Origin: Clostridiales bacterium
GTDB lineage: Bacteria; Bacillota; Clostridia; Oscillospirales; Oscillospiraceae
NCBI GenBank assembly: GCA_004558025.1
Contig: SFEG01000001.1
Location: forward strand, 167,181 to 231,180
Direction: 5' to 3'
Length of the DNA stretch: 64,000 bases
Shown: piece by piece, positions 17,001 to 25,391 of the stretch
Layout of the letters: the number at the start of each line of letters is the position of its first letter
Numbering within the stretch: position 1 is the stretch's first letter
Made by a program: the position numbers and the translations under genes
Notes under the pieces: generated by a model
Seen by the model: the letters and a program-made list of their open reading frames with translations, nothing else
What the model was told of the DNA's origin: nothing
Databases searched by the model: none

Positions 17001-17032
17001 AATCCCTGCAATTCAAGTGCTTTTAAATACAA
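14012..17032 (-). CDS. smc: Chromosome segregation ATPase SMC, with short coiled-coil arms
   Basis: Central subunit of the condensin-like SMC-ScpAB complex. 1006 aa against about 1,190 in Bacillus. Walker A GPNGSGKSN at 31-39 follows LQGFKSF; the first coiled arm runs about 165-430, the hinge about 431-585 (GVHGPVANLI, SMTGGSAARGTGIL), the second arm about 585-785. The head returns with NIGAIEEFERVNTRY, signature LLSGGEKA near 904 and Walker B CVMDEIEAALDEAN near 930. Head and hinge are intact, so the missing residues are shared by the two arms and the protein should be functional with a shorter reach. It lies 55 nt after the radical SAM gene. Confidence 0.95.
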   Translation of the reverse strand: MYLKALELQGFKSFPDKTRITFEKDVTAIVGPNGSGKSNISDAILWVMGEQRSKTLRGGKMEDVIFGGTEKRGALGFAQVSLVIDNSEHIFDCDSTELMLTRRYYRSGDSEYYINREAVRLKDINSLLMDTGLGRDGYSIIGQGKIAEIVSTKSSDRREVFEEAAGISRYRSRKEESERKLEKTEENLLRINDKIDELELQVEPLRRQSETAKKYLVLRDELRVREISVWMETLDKLHAQAQTVNADYEAAKTELDEAHRSLEALYASAGSISERMHEKDIEADKARERLSQTEARAADCDSRAAVLRANIKSSGESVERMKSDIAGAQARLGEIARQIEDNESKAKELSDNISELENKETGSANIIEGCRMKLQSRENAAFQLREKVNRLSVDCRSMDARIHMLSEMEKEYEGFSKAVKTVMRESGRGNLRGVHGPVANLIKTDNEYALAVETALGAAMQNIVIDTQNDGRSAIEMLKHLDSGRATFLPVDTVRGNVMKDAPVNDPGFVGVAYDLVSFDKRYDGIFANLLGRTVVAETLGDAVRMSKANGNRLRIVSLDGQLINAGGSMTGGSAARGTGILSRANELEELKKRRLTLGRQLDAAQIELEKSVNALSGLRYELDAAIEERSEIQRDRASCEAEMRATNASVEQLKVLSQSLSGDSELRKSAIEKAQRACEEINSQLDAVLKQRDDILSQAEKIKAEITEINAKRMELEGRRTKADKDSQESNRRLLELERSCARLEQKKLSAEMEEKQILDKLWDNYELSHSAAQQLRQPVENLQKESSGISDLRRQISALGTPNIGAIEEFERVNTRYEFLTGQRSDIEKAKKELLGIINDVTNEMKEVFLGQFKLIDENFRETFLELFGGGKASVILEDEADPLECGIEIKVQPPGKAVSNISLLSGGEKAFVAIALYFAILKVRPTPFCVMDEIEAALDEANVIRYAEYMRRMCDRTQFIVITHRRGTMEEADHIYGVTMQEKGVSKVIELDLDQAQRSIEND

Positions 17033-17087
17033 AAATCCTACCTCGTTATTTCAGTTCATTCAAGATATTTTATAATAAAGCTCAGCC

Positions 17088-18101
17088 TTAATCAAGACTG
17101 ACAATGCGTATTTCGCCACTTTTTACACTTGCTTCATGAATTTTGAGCCCCGCCAGCGAAAACTCCGCCGTGAGCGTCTTCACATTGCAGCGGTGCTGCC
17201 CGACCATTTTCGATATATCCGAGCGGTTAACTCCGAGCACTATCCTGCTTCCGGGCTCTACGCCACGCAGGAGCTCCCGCGCCTTTTCGAGCATTATGCG
17301 CGACAGGACAAGCTCACCGAGCGCAGGATGATACGCGCCGCCCAGTGCGTCGCCGCCGGAGAGATCCTCCGTCGGGTTGAGCCCCATGCGGATAATCGGT
17401 ATGCCCGCGTTTTTAAACAGCGGCACTATCTTTGCGCAGACGCGCACCGCATCCTCGACCGTGTGCTCCTTATATGTTCCGGCGCGCCACATATCGCACA
17501 GCACCGTATCGCGCACAATGACCGTCGGATATATCCTCACGCCGTCGGGCTCAAGGGCGACTATCTTTTTCGCGGTCTCAACACAGCTTTCGTCCGTATC
17601 ACCCGGAAGGCCTGTCATCATCTGCAATATGAGGTCAAAGCCCGACGCTTTAATAAGCTCTGATGCGTTTTCAACATCAGCACTGTCATGCCCTCGTCCC
17701 GAAAGCTCGAGCACCCTGTCGCACATCGACTGCGCGCCGAGCTCGACGACTGTTACGCCGTATTTTTTCAGTCTTTTGAGCACTGCGCCGTCTATCGCGT
17801 CGGGGCGCGTTGACAGGCGAATGGAGCTTATCGTTCCGTCCGCAAGATAGGGCTGCGTGGCCTCAAAAAGCTCAAGCTGCCTTGCCTCCGGTATGGCGGT
17901 GAAGCTGCCTCCATAAAACGCCAATTGCCGCTTTGTCCCCGGTGGGGTCAAGGCGGCTGCTTCTTCTATCGCGTTTCTGACGGTCTGCGCCGTGGCGGGC
18001 TCGATATGACCGGATATCCTGCGCTGATTGCAGAACACGCAGTCGTTCGGGCAGCCGAGATGCGGCACAAACACGGGGATAATACTGTTTCTTGCTGTCA
18101 T
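17088..18101 (-). CDS. Elp3-like radical SAM protein
   Basis: 337 aa radical SAM enzyme. The cluster motif is GCPNDCVFC (residues 16-24, C-x3-C-x2-C), with GGSFT near 63, LSTRPDAID near 98, ELGAQSM near 120 and LQMMTGLPGDT near 157. It resembles the N-terminal radical SAM part of Elp3 but has no acetyltransferase domain. Such proteins sit between rnc and smc in many Clostridia, and their substrate is not established. The start overlaps the rnc stop by 4 nt (ATGA). Confidence 0.85.
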   Translation of the reverse strand: MTARNSIIPVFVPHLGCPNDCVFCNQRRISGHIEPATAQTVRNAIEEAAALTPPGTKRQLAFYGGSFTAIPEARQLELFEATQPYLADGTISSIRLSTRPDAIDGAVLKRLKKYGVTVVELGAQSMCDRVLELSGRGHDSADVENASELIKASGFDLILQMMTGLPGDTDESCVETAKKIVALEPDGVRIYPTVIVRDTVLCDMWRAGTYKEHTVEDAVRVCAKIVPLFKNAGIPIIRMGLNPTEDLSGGDALGGAYHPALGELVLSRIMLEKARELLRGVEPGSRIVLGVNRSDISKMVGQHRCNVKTLTAEFSLAGLKIHEASVKSGEIRIVSLD

Positions 18102-18772
18102 TTATTAAGTCTTTCAAGCGCACGGCAGGCTGCCGCCTGCTCTGCTTCTTTTTTCGTTCTTCCGCTGCCGCGGCCGATAAGCTCTCCGTTCAGGCTGACC
18201 TCAGACAGGAAAACCTTGTCGTGATCGGGGCCGGATTCGCCCGCGTCGGTGTACTTGAGCTGCTGATCGGGCTTGCGCTGCACAAGCTCCTGAAGCTCTG
18301 TCTTGTAATCGGACGCATGATGCGCCTTGACGGCCTCCGGGCTGAGCACCATTCGCTCGACAAAGCTTACCGCGGCTTCGATGCCGCCGTCGAGGAAAAT
18401 GGCTGCAATGACGGCCTCGGTCGCGTCAGCGAGTATGGATGCGCGCTGCCTGCCGCCGTTTTTCTCCTCGCCGTGACCCATGCGAAGATACGCGCCGAGG
18501 TCGAGTTCCCTTGCAACACCGTAGAGGCTGTGCTCGCACACGAGCTCTGCGCGCAGGCGCGTCATTTTGCCCTCCGGCAGCGACGGCTCGACGGCATAAA
18601 GATGCTTTGCCGCCGTAAAGCCGAGCACCGAGTCTCCCAAAAACTCAAGGCGCTCGTTGCTGGGCACACCCTCTTCCCTGTTCTCGTTTGCGTACGAGCT
18701 GTGCGTGAGCGCGTTTAATAAGAGTGCGCGGTTCTTAAATTTATATCCTAATTTTTCTTCTAACTGCTTCAA
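18098..18772 (-). CDS. rnc: Ribonuclease III
   Basis: Double-strand-specific endonuclease for rRNA processing and mRNA turnover. 224 aa, with NERLEFLGDSVLGF (about 38-51) carrying the catalytic acidic residues and ADATEAVIAAIFLDGG near 113 with the second Glu. A C-terminal dsRNA-binding domain follows from about 152 (DYKTELQELVQ ... AEQAAACRALERL). It starts 4 nt after plsX; the usual intervening acpP is absent. Confidence 0.96.
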   Translation of the reverse strand: MKQLEEKLGYKFKNRALLLNALTHSSYANENREEGVPSNERLEFLGDSVLGFTAAKHLYAVEPSLPEGKMTRLRAELVCEHSLYGVARELDLGAYLRMGHGEEKNGGRQRASILADATEAVIAAIFLDGGIEAAVSFVERMVLSPEAVKAHHASDYKTELQELVQRKPDQQLKYTDAGESGPDHDKVFLSEVSLNGELIGRGSGRTKKEAEQAAACRALERLNK

Positions 18773-18776
18773 TATA

Positions 18777-19787
18777 TTACGCTTCTTCCGATATCTTCAT
18801 GTAATCTATGTTCTTTTCAATATCGCCGACTATATCGGCCTCGGCAAAGGCCTTGGCCTGGCGTATCGCCGCAAAGAAGGCCTCGTCGCCGGACGAGCCG
18901 TGAGCCTTAATAACGGGCTTTGATATGCCGAGAAACGCAGTTCCGCCGACCTCGTTTGAGTCTATCTTCTTTGCAATTCCCTTAACATCCTTCTTGATGA
19001 CTGCCGCGGCAAGCTTGTTTTTTGTGTTCATCATGAACACCTCTTTAAGCTCCGTAAACAGCCATTTTGCAACGCCCTCGGCGGTTTTTAGGACGATATT
19101 TCCGGAAAATCCGTCGCTTACGACAACGTCAACTCCGCCGAAGAGCATTGTGCTGCCCTCGACATTGCCGACAAAATTGATGCGGCCTTCATCACTGGCT
19201 TTTTTGAGGAGCTTATACGTCTCATGCTGCAATGTACCGCCCTTGGTCTCCTCCGCGCCGATGTTGAGAAGTCCGACGCGCGGCTGAGTAAGCCCCATCA
19301 TCCTGCGGGCATAGAAGCTGCCCATGTATGCAAACTGGAGAAGATACTCCGGCGTGCACTCGGCGTTTGCGCCGCAGTCTATGAGCATAAGGCCGTTTTC
19401 GCGGCTGGGCAGCACGGGCGCCATAGCGGCGCGGCGGACACCCTTTATGCGCTTTACTATGAGCGTAGCTCCCGTGAGCAGGGCTCCTGTAGAGCCTGCA
19501 GAGACCATAGCGTCGCCCTCGCCGTTTTTGAGCATGTTAAGCGCGACCGTCATGGACGCATCCTTCTTGCGGCGTGTCGCTGTACTCGGATCGTCCTCCA
19601 TGGTGATGACGTCCCTGGCATCGACTATGCTGATACCGCGTCTGTCCTCTCCGAGGTATTTTTCGATCTCTTCCTTACGGCCGACGAGCAAGAGCTCAAC
19701 GCCCAGTCTGTCGCGCGCGTAGACAGAGCCCTTTACTATTGCTTCCGGAGCGTTATCGCCGCCCATTGCGTCAATTATTATTTTCAA
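18777..19787 (-). CDS. plsX: Phosphate acyltransferase PlsX
   Basis: Makes acyl-phosphate from acyl-ACP, the first step of phospholipid synthesis in Gram-positives. 336 aa, beginning IIIDAMGGDNAPEAIVKG, with SAGSTGALLTGATLI near 98, DCGANAEC near 137, and DGFSGNIVLKTAEG near 225. It overlaps the 3' end of trmFO by 17 nt and is followed after 4 nt by rnc. Confidence 0.96.
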   Translation of the reverse strand: MKIIIDAMGGDNAPEAIVKGSVYARDRLGVELLLVGRKEEIEKYLGEDRRGISIVDARDVITMEDDPSTATRRKKDASMTVALNMLKNGEGDAMVSAGSTGALLTGATLIVKRIKGVRRAAMAPVLPSRENGLMLIDCGANAECTPEYLLQFAYMGSFYARRMMGLTQPRVGLLNIGAEETKGGTLQHETYKLLKKASDEGRINFVGNVEGSTMLFGGVDVVVSDGFSGNIVLKTAEGVAKWLFTELKEVFMMNTKNKLAAAVIKKDVKGIAKKIDSNEVGGTAFLGISKPVIKAHGSSGDEAFFAAIRQAKAFAEADIVGDIEKNIDYMKISEEA

Positions 19788-21096
19788 GGCCGAAGACCTC
19801 CTTTTTCATAAGCTCTTCAATTATCGCCAGGCTCCTTGCGGATATCTCGGCATTTTTATTTCGTTTGCCCTTGACTCTGTAGCCAAGCGGCGAGATTATT
19901 CCGAAATTCACATTCATCGGCTGGAAATCGCCGACGCTGCCGCCGGAGATGTACAGGCTCAGAGCACCGATAGCGGTCTCCTGCGGGAAATCTACGGGCT
20001 CAAGGCCGAGAACGCGCGCGGCAGTTTCGATACCGACGAGCATGCCGGACGCCGCCGACTCGACATAGCCCTCGACGCCGGTCATCTGACCTGCAAAGCT
20101 CAGGCGAGGCTCAGACTTGAGCCTGTAGTACCTGTCCAAAAGCTTGGGGCTGTTGAGATATGTATTTCGATGCATGACCCCGTAGCGGACAAACTCCGCG
20201 TTTTTCAAGGCCGGAATCATGGAAAACACTCTCTTCTGCTCGCCCCAGGTCAGGTGCGTCTGGAAGCCGACAATATTATAAAGCGTTCCGTCGGCGTTAT
20301 CGCGCCGAAGCTGAACGACCGCGTAGTTTTCGCGCCCCGTGCGTGGATCGCGCAGTCCGACGGGCTTCATAGGCCCAAAGCGCAGCGTATCCTCGCCACG
20401 TCGAGCCATGACCTCAACCGGCATGCAGCCTTCGAAAACTCCGCCGTCGTCAAAGCCGTGAACGGCAGCCTCCTTTGCGCTGCAAAGCTCACGGACAAAG
20501 GCCTTATACTCCGCTTCGTCCATAGGGCAGTTTACATAATCCGCAGTGCCTTTATCGTAGCGCGAGGCGAAAAACGCGCTGTCCATGTCAACGCTTTCGA
20601 GCGTCACGATAGGCGCGACGGCATCATAAAAATGCAGTCCCTCCCCGCCGCAGAGGTCGGCTATCTTATCGGCAAGCGTGTCGCTTGTGAGCGGACCTGT
20701 CGCGACGACGCACTCGCCTTTGGGAAAGTCCGTTGCCTCGGCAGCGACGATCTCAATATTTTCGCAGTTGCGGAGCTTTTGCGTTATGTATCGAGCAAAG
20801 CCCTCTCTGTCAACGGCGAGAGCTCCTCCCGCCGCGACGCGGTTATGATCGGCACTTTCCATTATGAGTGATCCCATCCTGCGCATCTCGGCTTTCAAAA
20901 GGCCGACAGCGTTAGAGAGCTCATCGCTGCGCAGCGAGTTTGAGCACACGAGCTCGCCAAAATGTTCAGATGTGTGTGCCGGGGTCATTTTTTCCGGCTT
21001 CATCTCGACGAGCCGAACCTTAATTCCTCTTTTTTCGAGCTGCCAGGCACATTCGCTGCCGGCAAGTCCCGCGCCGAGGACTGTGACCTCTTTCAT
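19771..21096 (-). CDS. trmFO: Methylenetetrahydrofolate-dependent tRNA (uracil-54-C5)-methyltransferase TrmFO
   Basis: FAD enzyme that makes ribothymidine-54 in the T-loop using methylene-THF. 441 aa, with FAD-binding GAGLAGSECAWQL at 8-20, LVCSNSLRSDELSNAVGLLK near 49-68 and FAGQMTGVEGYVESAASG near 335-352. CxNSLRS and the GQMTGVEGY motif separate it from GidA. It begins 4 nt after topA, the usual neighbour in Firmicutes. Confidence 0.96.
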   Translation of the reverse strand: MKEVTVLGAGLAGSECAWQLEKRGIKVRLVEMKPEKMTPAHTSEHFGELVCSNSLRSDELSNAVGLLKAEMRRMGSLIMESADHNRVAAGGALAVDREGFARYITQKLRNCENIEIVAAEATDFPKGECVVATGPLTSDTLADKIADLCGGEGLHFYDAVAPIVTLESVDMDSAFFASRYDKGTADYVNCPMDEAEYKAFVRELCSAKEAAVHGFDDGGVFEGCMPVEVMARRGEDTLRFGPMKPVGLRDPRTGRENYAVVQLRRDNADGTLYNIVGFQTHLTWGEQKRVFSMIPALKNAEFVRYGVMHRNTYLNSPKLLDRYYRLKSEPRLSFAGQMTGVEGYVESAASGMLVGIETAARVLGLEPVDFPQETAIGALSLYISGGSVGDFQPMNVNFGIISPLGYRVKGKRNKNAEISARSLAIIEELMKKEVFGLENNN

Positions 21097-21100
21097 ATGC

Positions 21101-23335
21101 TTATTCCTTAGTTTTCTTTGTGGTTGTTTTCTTTTTTGCGGGCTTCTTTTCGGTCTTATCGTCCGACTTTTTACCCGCGGAGGCCTTTTTCTTATAACCG
21201 CGCTTATCCTCCGGCACGAACTCCGGGCAATCCTCGTTTATGCAGAAGGCCTTCTGACGGCCGCGGCCGCTGGGCTTAAAGAGGGTCTTGCCGCAGCTCG
21301 GGCAGTTGTCCTTTGTCGGCACATACCAGGTCATGAAACCCTTTATCTCGCTGCCGTCGGCGGCGGTGCCGCGCCATGGGCAGTCCGAGCCGCGCTCGCA
21401 GGCATAGTAAGTGTTACCCTTTTTCGAGGTGCGCTTGAGTATGCGGCTGCCGCACTTGGGGCATTTGCCGGGCATCTCGATGACGAGCGGCTTTGTGAAG
21501 CTGCACTCGGGATAGGCCGGGCACGCGAGGAAGCGTCCGAATCGGCCGGACTTTACGACCATCTGACGGCCGCAGACATCGCAATATTCGTCGCTGAGCT
21601 CGTCGGGGACCTTTATTCTCACGCCGTCGAGCGCCTTTTCGGCCTCTTCAAGCTCGGTGCTGAAGTCACCGTAGAAATCGCGCAGCAGCTCCTTCCAGTA
21701 GAGCTTGCCGCTCTCGACCTCGTCGAGTTCCTCCTCCATGTGGTTTGTGAATTTAAGATCTACTATGTCGGGGAAGCGCTCCTCCATGAGCTGAGTCACG
21801 ATCTCGCCGAGGTTCGTCGGCTTGAGATATTTGCCGTCCTTAACGACATACTCATGCGAGGTGATTGTCGATATCGTGGGAGCGTAGGTCGACGGACGGC
21901 CTATGCCCTTTTCCTCCATAGCGCGGATGAGCGTTGCCTCGGTGTATCGCGCGGGCGGCTGCGTGAACTGCTGCTCGGGGAGCATTTTTTCGAGGAACAC
22001 CTGCTCGCCCTCTTCAAGAGAAGGCAGCTTGCTGCGCGGCTCGTCGCTCTCTTCGTCCTTGCCCTCCTCATACACCGCCGTATAGCCGGCAAAGCGCATC
22101 TCGGAGTAGTTCGCGCGAAAATCATAGCCCGCCGAGGCGACGTCGACTACGACGTTATCGTACACGGCGTTTGCCATCTGGCACGCGGTAAAGCGCCCCC
22201 AAATCAGACGGTACAGCCTGTACTGCTCGGGGGTAAGGTCCTTGCGCACGACATCCGGGCTCAGGTCAATATTCGTAGGGCGGATGGCCTCGTGCGCGTC
22301 CTGTGCGCCGGATTTTGTTTTATACACGCGGAAGGAGCCGTGATAGTACTCCTTACCGTAGTGATCTATTATATAATTTTTCGCCGCCATGAGCGCCTCG
22401 TCGGAAAGGCGCAGAGAGTCTGTACGCATGTAGGTTATAAGACCTACCGTGCCGTAGCCGGCTATGTCGACGCCTTCGTACAGCTGCTGGGCGATGGACA
22501 TTGTGCGGCGCGGAGTCATGCCCAAGCGGCGGCTGGCCTCCTGCTGGAGGGTCGAGGTTATAAACGGAGGCGAGGGACTGCGGTGCTTTTTGCCGCGTTT
22601 GACGGTTTTGACCTTGAACGACTCGTCCTTGGTAGCGTTAATAACGGCATTGACCTCAGCCTCTGACTTGAGCTCGAGCTTCTTATCGTCTTTGCCGTAA
22701 AAGCGGGCTGTGAACTTGGCGTTTTCCTCGCTCTCGAACATCGCGTCGAGCAGCCAGTACTCCTCGCTTACAAAGCTTCTTATCTCGTTTTCGCGGTCGA
22801 CAACCATGCGCGTTGCGACAGATTGCACCCTGCCCGCGGACAGGCCGCGGCGGATCTTCTTCCAGAGCAGCGGCGAGAGCTTATAGCCGACGAGGCGGTC
22901 AAGCAGTCTGCGCGCCTGCTGCGCATCGACAAGATTATTATCGATATCACGTGGCTTACCGATGCTCTCGGTAACTACTTTCTTAGTTATTTCGTTGAAG
23001 GTAACGCGTCTTGCTCTTTCATCGGAAAGCGCAAGCAGCTCCTTGAGATGCCAGGATATCGCTTCTCCCTCACGGTCAGGGTCGGTCGCGAGATATACGG
23101 TTTTTGCGTTTTTGCTGAGCTTTTTGAGCTCGTCTATTATATCCTTGTGATCCTTCACCGGAATGTACTTCGGCTCAAAATCGTTTTCTATGTCAATTCC
23201 AAGGGTGCTCTTCGGCAGATCGCGCAGGTGTCCCATGGAGGCAACGACCTTATAATCGCTGCCGAGATACTTCTCGATCGTTTTGGCCTTAGCCGGTGAT
23301 TCGACTATGACCAGGTTCTTTTTTGCACTGGGCAT
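21101..23335 (-). CDS. topA: DNA topoisomerase I
   Basis: Type IA enzyme that relaxes negative supercoils. 744 aa: TOPRIM domain at the start (LVIVESPAKAKTIEKYLG at 8-25; acidic triad DPDREGEA near 109), catalytic Tyr in GLITYMRTDS near 300, then three C-terminal zinc fingers (CDVCG...CPAYPEC near 578; CPKCG...CERGSDC near 614; CPSCG...CINEDC near 665). A lysine-rich tail (KKPAKKKTTTKKTK) ends the protein. It starts 9 nt after dprA. Confidence 0.97.
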   Translation of the reverse strand: MPSAKKNLVIVESPAKAKTIEKYLGSDYKVVASMGHLRDLPKSTLGIDIENDFEPKYIPVKDHKDIIDELKKLSKNAKTVYLATDPDREGEAISWHLKELLALSDERARRVTFNEITKKVVTESIGKPRDIDNNLVDAQQARRLLDRLVGYKLSPLLWKKIRRGLSAGRVQSVATRMVVDRENEIRSFVSEEYWLLDAMFESEENAKFTARFYGKDDKKLELKSEAEVNAVINATKDESFKVKTVKRGKKHRSPSPPFITSTLQQEASRRLGMTPRRTMSIAQQLYEGVDIAGYGTVGLITYMRTDSLRLSDEALMAAKNYIIDHYGKEYYHGSFRVYKTKSGAQDAHEAIRPTNIDLSPDVVRKDLTPEQYRLYRLIWGRFTACQMANAVYDNVVVDVASAGYDFRANYSEMRFAGYTAVYEEGKDEESDEPRSKLPSLEEGEQVFLEKMLPEQQFTQPPARYTEATLIRAMEEKGIGRPSTYAPTISTITSHEYVVKDGKYLKPTNLGEIVTQLMEERFPDIVDLKFTNHMEEELDEVESGKLYWKELLRDFYGDFSTELEEAEKALDGVRIKVPDELSDEYCDVCGRQMVVKSGRFGRFLACPAYPECSFTKPLVIEMPGKCPKCGSRILKRTSKKGNTYYACERGSDCPWRGTAADGSEIKGFMTWYVPTKDNCPSCGKTLFKPSGRGRQKAFCINEDCPEFVPEDKRGYKKKASAGKKSDDKTEKKPAKKKTTTKKTKE

Positions 23336-23344
23336 CGGGTATCC

Positions 23345-24553
23345 TCATTTCATCTTAATATTCAAACTAAAGCGTTTGCCCGTCTCCTGCCGGACATAGC
23401 CCTTTATCTGCAAAAGCGTTAAGTCTGCCAGCACCTTGGCCGGAACAAGACCGCTGCGCTCGATGATAGTGTCAACGTGAACGGAGGGTCCGTCCATCGC
23501 CCCGACTATCTTCAGCTGACTCGGGCTCAGGCTGTCCAATTGTTTCTGCAAGTCAATATAAGCCGCGTCGGGTGCCTTGTCAACAACTTTTTTCTCGCGT
23601 TTTTCGGCACGGGGCTCCTTTTTGGGCTTGGCCTCGGACTTCGGAACGACTCCCGAGGGCATTTCAAATTCAACTTTTCTTACCTTATTCGGGTAGAGCG
23701 CGGCAAACTCGCTGACGACCTCCCAACCGTTTGTTACGGGCTTTGCACCCTCTTTAATAAGCAGATTCGTGCCCTCGCAATTGGGCTGATCGGCGTTTCC
23801 CGGAACAGCAAAGACCTCCTTGCCCTGATCGGCCGCCTCGTTTACGAAAAGACGTGTTCCGCTCTTGAGGGGAGCCTCTATCACCGTCACGCCGAGTGAA
23901 AGTCCGCTGGTTATCCTGTTTCTCGCGCGGAAGAATGAGCTGTACGGCTTTGTGCCGGGCGCATACTCGCTTATGAGCGCTCCGCGCATTATAACATCCC
24001 GAGAAAAGCGGCTTTTATCCAGCTCGTGCGGCAGACCGAGAACTCCGATCACACGGCCGTCGGCCATCAGTGCGCCCTCGGCAGCGGCAGAGTCTATGCC
24101 GACAGTAAGGCCGGATATCACAGTGCCGCCGCATTTTGCTATCTCATAGCCCATGCGCATACCCATTTTGATGCCGTAGGGCGTTGCCTTGCGCGTGCCG
24201 ATCACGGCGATGACAGGCTCGGCATCCATATTCGGGAGCTTGCCCTTAACGTATATGACGGCGGGCGGAAGATGAATATTCCTCAAACGCTCGGGATATG
24301 CGTCCTCATTGAGCGTTATAACGTCAATGCCGTCGTTATCGCACTTTTCAAATATGCGCTTTGCGGCGTCAAGGTCGCGCTTTTCAAGCTCCTCCGCGCC
24401 CTCGATATTGCGCGGCAGCAGGCGCGTTATCTCGCCCACCGGTGCAAAATACATCTGCTCGGGGCCGCCGTAATATTTAAGAAGTGAGGTTATCGCCCTC
24501 GGGCCGATGCGCGGCGAGGTCGACAGCCACAGCCAGTAAATAACGTCGTTCAT
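23345..24553 (-). CDS. dprA: DNA-processing protein DprA
   Basis: Rossmann-fold protein that loads RecA onto incoming single-stranded DNA in natural transformation. 402 aa with an N-terminal SAM-like helical part, the fold with VIAVIGTRKATPYGIKMG near 115 and SGLTVGIDSAAAEGAL near 145, and a C-terminal winged helix after a Lys/Glu-rich linker (about 290-320). dprA next to topA is a typical Firmicutes order; competence itself is not shown by this gene alone. Confidence 0.95.
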   Translation of the reverse strand: MNDVIYWLWLSTSPRIGPRAITSLLKYYGGPEQMYFAPVGEITRLLPRNIEGAEELEKRDLDAAKRIFEKCDNDGIDVITLNEDAYPERLRNIHLPPAVIYVKGKLPNMDAEPVIAVIGTRKATPYGIKMGMRMGYEIAKCGGTVISGLTVGIDSAAAEGALMADGRVIGVLGLPHELDKSRFSRDVIMRGALISEYAPGTKPYSSFFRARNRITSGLSLGVTVIEAPLKSGTRLFVNEAADQGKEVFAVPGNADQPNCEGTNLLIKEGAKPVTNGWEVVSEFAALYPNKVRKVEFEMPSGVVPKSEAKPKKEPRAEKREKKVVDKAPDAAYIDLQKQLDSLSPSQLKIVGAMDGPSVHVDTIIERSGLVPAKVLADLTLLQIKGYVRQETGKRFSLNIKMK

Positions 24554-24556
24554 ACG

Positions 24557-25306
24557 CTACCTCGACATTTCCCACATGATGACCGATGCCGCTATCGCCG
24601 CGTTTAAAGACTCAGAATGCGGATTCATCGGTATTATGAGCTCACCGCCGCAAATATCCAAAAGCTCGCGGGAAAGTCCCCTGCCCTCGCTGCCTATGGC
24701 CACCGCACTTCTGTGAAGCTCGGCATTGCGGATATCGGCTGCCTTATCGCTCAGCGCCGCGCCGAAAAGCGGCAGGCACTGACCTCGCGTGAACTCGTCA
24801 AGCTCCTCAATGCTCATACGCATTACCCTTTGACGGAAGATAGCGCCCATGCTCGCTCTCACTGTCTTGGGGTTATAAAGATCGGCACACGCACCTACCA
24901 TGATGACCGCGTCGATATCAAAGGCATTTGCGCTTCTGATTATTGTTCCGACGTTGCCGGGGTCCTGAAGATTTTCGATAACTATAGCGCGCATTACACG
25001 CTCAGCATCGCTCTGCTCGGGTATTGCGACCGTGAACACGGGGCCGGGTCCTGATTTGAGGGGCGATGCGTATTCCACGAGCTCTGCCGGAGCGCAGTAC
25101 TGTTCCACACTCTCGGGAAGCTCGATGGTATCCGCTCCCTCGCGCCAAAGCACCTGCTTTATCTCAGCTCCGTACTCCAGCGCTTCCCTGAGCGTCTTCT
25201 CTCCGTCGCAGATAAATTGGCGGCACTCGCTGCGGAATTCCGCGCTCGATGCCGTTGAACGCATATGGCATATAATTCTATTTTTTCTTGAGCTTATCTT
25301 TTCCAT
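24557..25306 (-). CDS. TrmH/SpoU-family RNA 2'-O-methyltransferase
   Basis: 249-aa SPOUT-fold methyltransferase. The N-terminal substrate-binding part begins KISSRKNRIICHMRS and the catalytic part carries ENLQDPGNVGTIIRSANAF (about 111-129), IGSEGRGLS near 201 and IPMNPHSESLNAA near 219. An RlmB-like rRNA target is usual, but tRNA is possible. It is the first gene of the operon that runs to leuS. No Shine-Dalgarno precedes the ATG at 25306 and the promoter lies almost on the start codon, so a leaderless or near-leaderless mRNA is possible. Confidence 0.88.
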   Translation of the reverse strand: MEKISSRKNRIICHMRSTASSAEFRSECRQFICDGEKTLREALEYGAEIKQVLWREGADTIELPESVEQYCAPAELVEYASPLKSGPGPVFTVAIPEQSDAERVMRAIVIENLQDPGNVGTIIRSANAFDIDAVIMVGACADLYNPKTVRASMGAIFRQRVMRMSIEELDEFTRGQCLPLFGAALSDKAADIRNAELHRSAVAIGSEGRGLSRELLDICGGELIIPMNPHSESLNAAIAASVIMWEMSR

Positions 25307-25313
25307 AAGAAAT

Positions 25314-25341
25314 AATTTATCACAATATTATAATTTGTCAA
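25314..25341 (-). promoter_or_regulatory. Promoter of the TrmH-dprA-topA operon
   Basis: Minus strand: TTGACA (25341-25336) with TAAATT (25319-25314) after 16 bp, which would start RNA next to the ATG at 25306. An alternative perfect -10 TATAAT lies at 25332-25327 with a poor -35, giving a leader of roughly 14 nt. Neither version leaves a Shine-Dalgarno. Confidence 0.5.
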
Positions 25342-25364
25342 ATATACATTTAAATACATACATC

Positions 25365-25389
25365 AAAAACCGGCCAAAAGGCCGGTTTT
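25365..25389 (-). terminator. Intrinsic terminator after the phosphodiester glycosidase gene
   Basis: Perfect 10-bp arms (25366-25375 and 25380-25389), loop of 4 nt, with a T5 run on the minus strand. It begins 3 nt past the stop codon and separates this operon from the TrmH-family promoter. Confidence 0.92.
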
Positions 25390-25391
25390 GA

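Noticed and set aside
20864..22666. 600-codon open frame on the plus strand
   Set aside because: It lies fully antisense to topA, has no ribosome site and its product is low-complexity hydrophobic; a mirror of the GC-rich gene.
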